DNA of 64,000 nucleotides, from contig OZ241971.1 in NCBI GenBank assembly GCA_965204155.1, positions 868,001 to 932,000 of the forward strand, read 5' to 3'. Shown one piece after another: positions 59,662 to 64,000 of the stretch. The position numbers were made by a program, and so were the translations under genes. A model generated the notes under the pieces. That model ran no database searches and was not told the origin of the DNA. It saw only the letters and a program-made list of their open reading frames with translations. The stretch is from UBA6522 sp965204155 (lineage in GTDB: Bacteria; Pseudomonadota; Gammaproteobacteria; Steroidobacterales; Rariloculaceae). Position 1 is the stretch's first letter. Every line of letters begins with the position of its first letter.

Positions 59662-60645
59662 ATGCGAGTCGATTTCGCGGCACTGGTACTGGCCTGCCTG
59701 GCGGCCTTGTTCGCGGCCTGCCTGCTCGGGTCGACGCCAATGGAGATCGAGCGGGTACTGACCGCGTTGCTGGGCCGGGGAGATCCCGGCGATCGGCTGG
59801 TGGTCCTGCACATCCGCCTGCCGCGGGCGATCACCGCGTTCGTGGTGGGCGCCGCGCTGGGTGCGAGCGGGGCCGCGCTTCAGGGGTTGCTCCGCAATCC
59901 CCTTGCCGAACCCGGTGTGCTGGGCGTCTCCGCCATGGCGTCCCTGGGCGCCACCGGTGCGCTCTACTACGGCCTGGCGGCGCTGAGCGCATGGGTGATG
60001 CCGACGGCGGCGATCATCGGCGCCGTTGCGGGCACCGCGCTGATCGCGTTCGCGGCGCTGCGAACCGCTTCGGCCGTCACGCTCATCCTCATCGGCGTGG
60101 GTCTTTCGAGCTTCGCCGGCGCGGCCATGAACCTGATGATGAACCTGGCGCCGAACCCGTTCTCGCTGGCCGACATGGTGAACTGGATGCTGGGTTCGGT
60201 GGCCAACCGCAGCTTCCTGGACCTGGCGTTTGCCGCACCTTTCCTCGTGATCGGCCTCGGAGTGCTGTTCGTCACCCGGCGCGGCCTGTCGGCGCTGACC
60301 CTGGGAGAAGAGGCGGCCGGCGGCGTCGGCCTGAACCTGCGCCGGCAGCGGCTGTCGATCGTACTGGGGGCGGGCCTGGCCACCGGCGGGGCCGTCGCCC
60401 TGGCCGGCGTGATCGGCTTCGTAGGCATCGTCGCACCACACATCGTGCGGCCCATGGTGAATCACGATCCGGCACGCTCCCTGCTACCGTCGGCCCTGCT
60501 GGCCGGACTGATCCTGGTGTTGGCGGACATCGGGGTGAGGCTGACGCCCACCGTCAGCGAACTCAAGCTCGGCGTGGTAGCCGCATTGGTCGGAGCACCC
60601 GCCTTCGTCTGGATCGCCATGCAACGGCGCAGCGTCCATGACTGA
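59662..60645 (+). CDS. btuC: Corrinoid ABC transporter permease (BtuC-like, FecCD family)
   Basis: 327 residues, standard for BtuC, with about ten membrane helices. RLPRAITAFVVGAALGASGA and LLRNPLAEPGVLGVSAMASL are the FecCD signature blocks, GVIGFVGIVAPHIVRPMVNH is the conserved cytoplasmic coupling segment, and LGVVAALVGAPAFVWI ends the protein. It forms the import pore with the ATPase encoded next (8-base overlap). Confidence 0.92.
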   Translation: MRVDFAALVLACLAALFAACLLGSTPMEIERVLTALLGRGDPGDRLVVLHIRLPRAITAFVVGAALGASGAALQGLLRNPLAEPGVLGVSAMASLGATGALYYGLAALSAWVMPTAAIIGAVAGTALIAFAALRTASAVTLILIGVGLSSFAGAAMNLMMNLAPNPFSLADMVNWMLGSVANRSFLDLAFAAPFLVIGLGVLFVTRRGLSALTLGEEAAGGVGLNLRRQRLSIVLGAGLATGGAVALAGVIGFVGIVAPHIVRPMVNHDPARSLLPSALLAGLILVLADIGVRLTPTVSELKLGVVAALVGAPAFVWIAMQRRSVHD

Positions 60646-61438
60646 GGCAGCCGCACGGATGGATCCCCGCAGTTCCGCGCAGGGCCTCCTGGCGAGGGAT
60701 CTGACCGTTACCGCCGGCGCGGCCACGCTGGTGCGGCACGCCACGTTCCATTTGCGCCCCGGAGAACTGGTGGCCCTGCTCGGCCCCAACGGCGCAGGCA
60801 AGACCAGTCTGCTCAGGGGCGCCATCGGCCTGACACCGCGCGCGTCGGGCTGGGCCGCCATCGACGGCGAAGAAACCGCACGAATGGCGCCGCGCCACCG
60901 GGCACGACAGCTGGCCTACCTGCCCCAGAATCGCCCCCTGGCCTGGCCCAACCCGGTTCGCGACGTGGTCGCCCTCGGCCGCTTCTCCCATGGCGCCGCG
61001 CTGGGGCGCCTGCGCGGCGACGACCGGCGGGCCGTGGAGCGTGCGCTGGCTTCCTGCGACCTCGAACCGCTGGCCGGCCGCTCCACCGCGACGCTCTCGG
61101 GAGGAGAACTGGCCCGGGTGCACTGCGCCCGCGCGTTTGCCGCCGAAGCGCCGCTGCTGATTGCCGACGAACCGGTCGCAGAACTGGATCCCTACCACCA
61201 GTTCCGGGTCATGGATCTGATCAGAAATTTCGTCAACCACGGCGGCGGCGCCCTGGCCGTGCTCCATGACGTGGTGCTGGCCAGGCGCTACGCGGACCGG
61301 TTCATCTGGATGAAGGACGGACGCATCGTCGCCGACGGAACGCCCGCCGCCACGCTGACCGCGGCCCGGCTTGCGGAGATCTACGGTGTGCGCGGCCTCA
61401 TTGATGGAGATCGCGTGGAGTTGGAGGGGCCGCTTTGA
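60638..61438 (+). CDS. btuD: Corrinoid ABC transporter ATPase (BtuD-like)
   Basis: 266 residues. Walker A GPNGAGKTSLLRG, Q-loop LAYLPQNRPLAWPNPVRDVV, signature LSGGELARVHCARAF, Walker B LIADEPVAELDPYH and switch His in AVLHDVVLARRYADRF are all present, the pattern of the FecCD-partner ATPases. It hydrolyses ATP to drive import through BtuC. It is followed by cobQ after 39 bases. Confidence 0.92.
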   Translation: MTEAAARMDPRSSAQGLLARDLTVTAGAATLVRHATFHLRPGELVALLGPNGAGKTSLLRGAIGLTPRASGWAAIDGEETARMAPRHRARQLAYLPQNRPLAWPNPVRDVVALGRFSHGAALGRLRGDDRRAVERALASCDLEPLAGRSTATLSGGELARVHCARAFAAEAPLLIADEPVAELDPYHQFRVMDLIRNFVNHGGGALAVLHDVVLARRYADRFIWMKDGRIVADGTPAATLTAARLAEIYGVRGLIDGDRVELEGPL

Positions 61439-61477
61439 ACAGGGCTCCGGGTGCATTCCATTCAAGTCTTCCAGTGT

Positions 61478-62968
61478 ATGCATCGGGCTAAGGCTCTCAT
61501 GGTGCAAGGCACCGGCTCCGATGTCGGCAAGTCCCTCGTCGTCGCCGCGCTGTGCCGCCTCGCCCGCCGGCGCGGAATCACCGTCGCGCCGTTCAAACCA
61601 CAGAACATGTCCAATAACGCGGCGGCCTGCGCCGGCGGCGAGATCGGCCGGGCTCAGGCACTGCAGGCCCAGGCGGCCGGTCTCGAACCCGAAGTGGACT
61701 TCAACCCAGTGCTGCTCAAGCCGGAGACGGACCGCCGGGCGCAGGTGGTCGTGCGGGGCAAGGTGGTCGACAGCATGGATGCGGCCGACTACATGGCATG
61801 GCGCGAGGCCCGCATGGACGCGGTGCTGGGGAGTTTTCAGCGGCTCGTGGATGCATACCAACTGGTCGTCGTGGAAGGCGCCGGCAGCCCCGCGGAAGTC
61901 AACCTGCGGGCCGGCGACATCGCCAACATGGGTTTCGCACGGCGGGTCGGGATTCCCGTCTGCCTGGTCGGAGACATCGACAAGGGCGGCGTGATCGCCA
62001 GTCTGGCCGGAACAAGGACCGTACTGTCACCGGAAGATGCGGCGATGATCCGGGGCTTCATGATCAACAAGTTCCGGGGCGATCCCACGTTGTTCGACGA
62101 TGGCGTGAGCGCCATCGAGGAGCACACCGGATGGCCCTGCTTTGGAGTGATCCCGTGGCTGTCGTGCACAGCGAATCTGCCCGCGGAAGATGCCGTGGTA
62201 CTCGACGGCGGCCGACATCATGCGGGAGACGAATTTCGGATCGTCGCACCCATGCTGTCCCGCCTGGCCAACTTCGACGACGCCGATCCGCTGCGGCTGG
62301 AACCCGGAGTCGACTTCCGCTGGATACCGCCCGGACGGCCCCTGCCACGGGATGCCGACGTCATCATTTTGTTCGGCACCAAGTCCACGCTGGGAGACTT
62401 GGAATTCCTCCGCGCTCAGGGCTGGGACCATGACATCCTCGCCCACGCGCGGGCGGGAGGACGGGTGTTGGGGCTGTGCGGGGGCTTCCAGATGCTCGGC
62501 GCGGAGGTCGAGGACTCGGAGGGCGTCGACGGCAGGGTGGGCCGCGCACCCGGGCTCGGCCTGCTCGACGTCCAAACGGAGATGTCGGAATCCAAGGCCG
62601 TACGTCCGGTCGCGGGGCGCTGCGTGAGCACCGGGCGGCCCGTCACCGGTTACGAAATCCATGTCGGCCGGACCACCGGCACGGACTGCGGCCGGCCCAT
62701 GTTCGACCTTGAAGGCCGGGCGGACGGAGCACGCTCCGCCGATGGCCGGGTCGAGGGAAGCTATGTTCACGGGGTCTTTGCCGAAGATGAGTTTCGACGT
62801 GCGTGGCTGAAGCGCTCGGGGGCGAAAGGGGATTCGAGCCTGGACTACGGCGCCTCCGTCGAGGCAGCGCTGGATGCGTGGGCCGACGGCGTCGAGCAGG
62901 CTGTCGATGTGCACGCGTTGTTGGCATGCAGTGCGCGTCCGACTGCCCTTGATGTGGATACCTCATGA
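61478..62968 (+). CDS. cobQ: Cobyric acid synthase
   Basis: 496 residues from the ATG at 61478; GTG 61451 and ATG 61499 are also in frame, but 61478 gives the customary short lead before MVQGTGSDVGKSLVVAALCR. The synthetase domain has FKPQNMSNNAAACAGGEIGR, EVNLRAGDIANMGFARR and LVGDIDKGGVIASL. The glutaminase-type domain has GRVLGLCGGFQMLGAEVEDS with its active-site Cys and GSYVHGVFAEDEFRR with His. It amidates four side chains of adenosylcobyrinic acid a,c-diamide using glutamine and ATP. The cbiB ATG overlaps its stop. Confidence 0.95.
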   Translation: MHRAKALMVQGTGSDVGKSLVVAALCRLARRRGITVAPFKPQNMSNNAAACAGGEIGRAQALQAQAAGLEPEVDFNPVLLKPETDRRAQVVVRGKVVDSMDAADYMAWREARMDAVLGSFQRLVDAYQLVVVEGAGSPAEVNLRAGDIANMGFARRVGIPVCLVGDIDKGGVIASLAGTRTVLSPEDAAMIRGFMINKFRGDPTLFDDGVSAIEEHTGWPCFGVIPWLSCTANLPAEDAVVLDGGRHHAGDEFRIVAPMLSRLANFDDADPLRLEPGVDFRWIPPGRPLPRDADVIILFGTKSTLGDLEFLRAQGWDHDILAHARAGGRVLGLCGGFQMLGAEVEDSEGVDGRVGRAPGLGLLDVQTEMSESKAVRPVAGRCVSTGRPVTGYEIHVGRTTGTDCGRPMFDLEGRADGARSADGRVEGSYVHGVFAEDEFRRAWLKRSGAKGDSSLDYGASVEAALDAWADGVEQAVDVHALLACSARPTALDVDTS

Positions 62969-63927
62969 CGGGTCTCTTCGGCGGCGCCATGCTCATGCTC
63001 GCGGCCTGGCTGGTAGAGGCGCTGTTCGGCTATCCGGATTGGCTACTCCGGCGCATTCGGCATCCCGTAGTGTGGATTGGGGCGCTGATCGACGGGCTCG
63101 ACCGGGCGCTCAACCGTCCGGCACTTGGCCACGCCTGGCGCGTTGTCCTGGGCGCAGCGGCGACTGCAGCGACAGTGGCGCTTGCGGTTTGCGCGGCAGT
63201 GGCGGTCTCCGCGCTTCTGCCCGAATCGATGCCGGGCTTCTGGGTCGAAGCGATTATTGCCTCGAGCCTGATCTGCTCCCGCAGCCTCTACAGCCATGTC
63301 GACGCCGTGTCCGGACCCCTGGCGGCCGGCGACCTGCCTGGCGCCCGCGCCGCAGTGGCTCACGTTGTCGGGCGGGAAACCGCGCAACTGCCACCCGAGG
63401 GAGTCGCTCGCGCGGCGCTGGAGACTCTCGCCGAGAATACGTCCGACGGTGTCGTCGCCCCGCTGTTCTGGGGTGTTGTATTCGGCCTGCCCGGGCTTGC
63501 GGCGTACAAGGCCGTCAATACGCTGGATTCGATGATCGGCCATCGCGACGCGCGTCACGCGGCCTTCGGCGAGTTCGCAGCACGGCTCGACGATGCGGCG
63601 AACTACCTGCCGGCCAGGCTGACCGGGCTGCTGTTCGCCCTGGCCAGCTTCAGACCGGAAGCCTTTGCCGTGATGTGGCGCGATGCGCGCCGGCATCGCT
63701 CGCCCAATGCGGGATGGCCCGAAGGTGCGGCGGCCGGGGCGCTGGGCGTGCGGCTGTCGGGCCCAAGAAGCTACGGCGGCGCCGAATCGGCGGAGCCTTG
63801 GCTCAATGCCCGCGCCGGCGACCCCGGCCCCGACGACCTGCGCACCGGCCTGGCGCTCTACTGCAAGGCGCTGTTCCTTGCCGCAGTGGTGCTGGCCGGC
63901 ATCGCCGCCCTGCAATTGGCCCAATGA
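62965..63927 (+). CDS. cbiB: Adenosylcobinamide-phosphate synthase
   Basis: 320 residues with several membrane helices, the normal size. EALFGYPDWLLRRIRHPVVW starts the family pattern, followed by SRSLYSHVDAVSGPLAAGDL, ARAAVAHVVGRETAQLPPEG, ETLAENTSDGVVAPLFWGVV and KAVNTLDSMIGHRDARHAAF, all CbiB/CobD motifs. It attaches aminopropanol (phosphate) to cobyric acid. An ATGA overlap links it to cobQ, and another links it to the next gene. Confidence 0.95.
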   Translation: MTGLFGGAMLMLAAWLVEALFGYPDWLLRRIRHPVVWIGALIDGLDRALNRPALGHAWRVVLGAAATAATVALAVCAAVAVSALLPESMPGFWVEAIIASSLICSRSLYSHVDAVSGPLAAGDLPGARAAVAHVVGRETAQLPPEGVARAALETLAENTSDGVVAPLFWGVVFGLPGLAAYKAVNTLDSMIGHRDARHAAFGEFAARLDDAANYLPARLTGLLFALASFRPEAFAVMWRDARRHRSPNAGWPEGAAAGALGVRLSGPRSYGGAESAEPWLNARAGDPGPDDLRTGLALYCKALFLAAVVLAGIAALQLAQ

Positions 63928-64000
63928 ATACCGTCGAGGTTCACGGTGGAGCGCTCGATGCCATGCGGCGACTGTTTGCGGACGCGCCGCAACCCTGGGT
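63924..64000 (+). CDS. Probable threonine-phosphate decarboxylase, 3' end outside window
   Basis: Only the first 25 codons are inside the window, starting with an ATG that overlaps the cbiB stop. MNTVEVHGGALDAMRRLFAD and APQPW match the start of CobC/CobD-type L-threonine-O-3-phosphate decarboxylases (HGG, then a DAP-PW segment). That PLP enzyme supplies the aminopropanol phosphate used by CbiB, which fits the gene order. Confidence 0.75.
   Translation, partial: MNTVEVHGGALDAMRRLFADAPQPW

Overview
The window is GC-rich (about 63-65%), densely packed DNA from a Gram-negative bacterium, most likely an uncultivated gammaproteobacterium. It encodes many Sec-exported proteins, TonB-dependent receptors, c-type cytochromes, a YbdG-type MscS channel and a YdgA/DUF945 protein. 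Genes sit in short operons with ATGA, GTGA or TGATG overlaps. No species can be named from the sequence alone.

Layout. 1-9.2 kb: secreted DUF1800/DUF1501 pair, cyclophilin, CcoP-like dihaem cytochrome, prolyl oligopeptidase, tRNA-Arg, YadGH-like ABC exporter, DoxX. 9.3-19.7 kb: a DUF6152 fusion protein, a molybdenum hydroxylase operon (CoxSLM-like plus CoxD- and CoxE-like maturation proteins, read right to left), a VapBC-like pair, an exported FAH-family protein and a second DUF6152 fusion. 19.8-37.7 kb: two MscS channels, Uma2 nuclease, NYN-LOTUS protein coupled to a GlcG/HbpS protein, tripartite tricarboxylate transporter with a Gfo/Idh/MocA dehydrogenase, MgtE, further DUF6152 proteins including a split pair, DUF945, a dihaem peroxidase and an exported BLH-type phosphatase.

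37.7-41.7 kb is an accessory island with three toxin-antitoxin modules (RES/Xre, VapBC, VapC/Phd), an orphan gene, a transposase remnant and duplicated scars showing that two parts of the island derive from one segment. 41.8-64 kb is a tetrapyrrole district. cobT-cobS-cobC-cobO lie on the left. A cobalamin riboswitch controlling btuB, followed by btuFCD-like genes, cobQ, cbiB and the start of a threonine-phosphate decarboxylase, lies on the right. These genes fit corrinoid uptake, adenosylation and lower-ligand assembly. No corrin-ring genes are present, so salvage is likely.

Between the two cobalamin blocks lies the most interesting locus (44.9-54.6 kb, minus strand): a small His/Cys-rich exported protein, a TonB-dependent receptor, an ExbB/TolQ-type channel, a DUF2149 protein with ExbD-like topology, a CobN-like large chelatase subunit that carries a signal peptide and a C-terminal membrane anchor, and a DUF5916 outer-membrane protein. 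It resembles the Bacteroidota hmuYRSTUV haem locus, whose CobN homologue HmuS has been linked to removing iron from haem. I propose a dedicated TonB-energised system for taking up a metal-tetrapyrrole and processing it in the periplasm. A secreted HbpS/GlcG-family protein and the wreckage of a related locus lie next to it.
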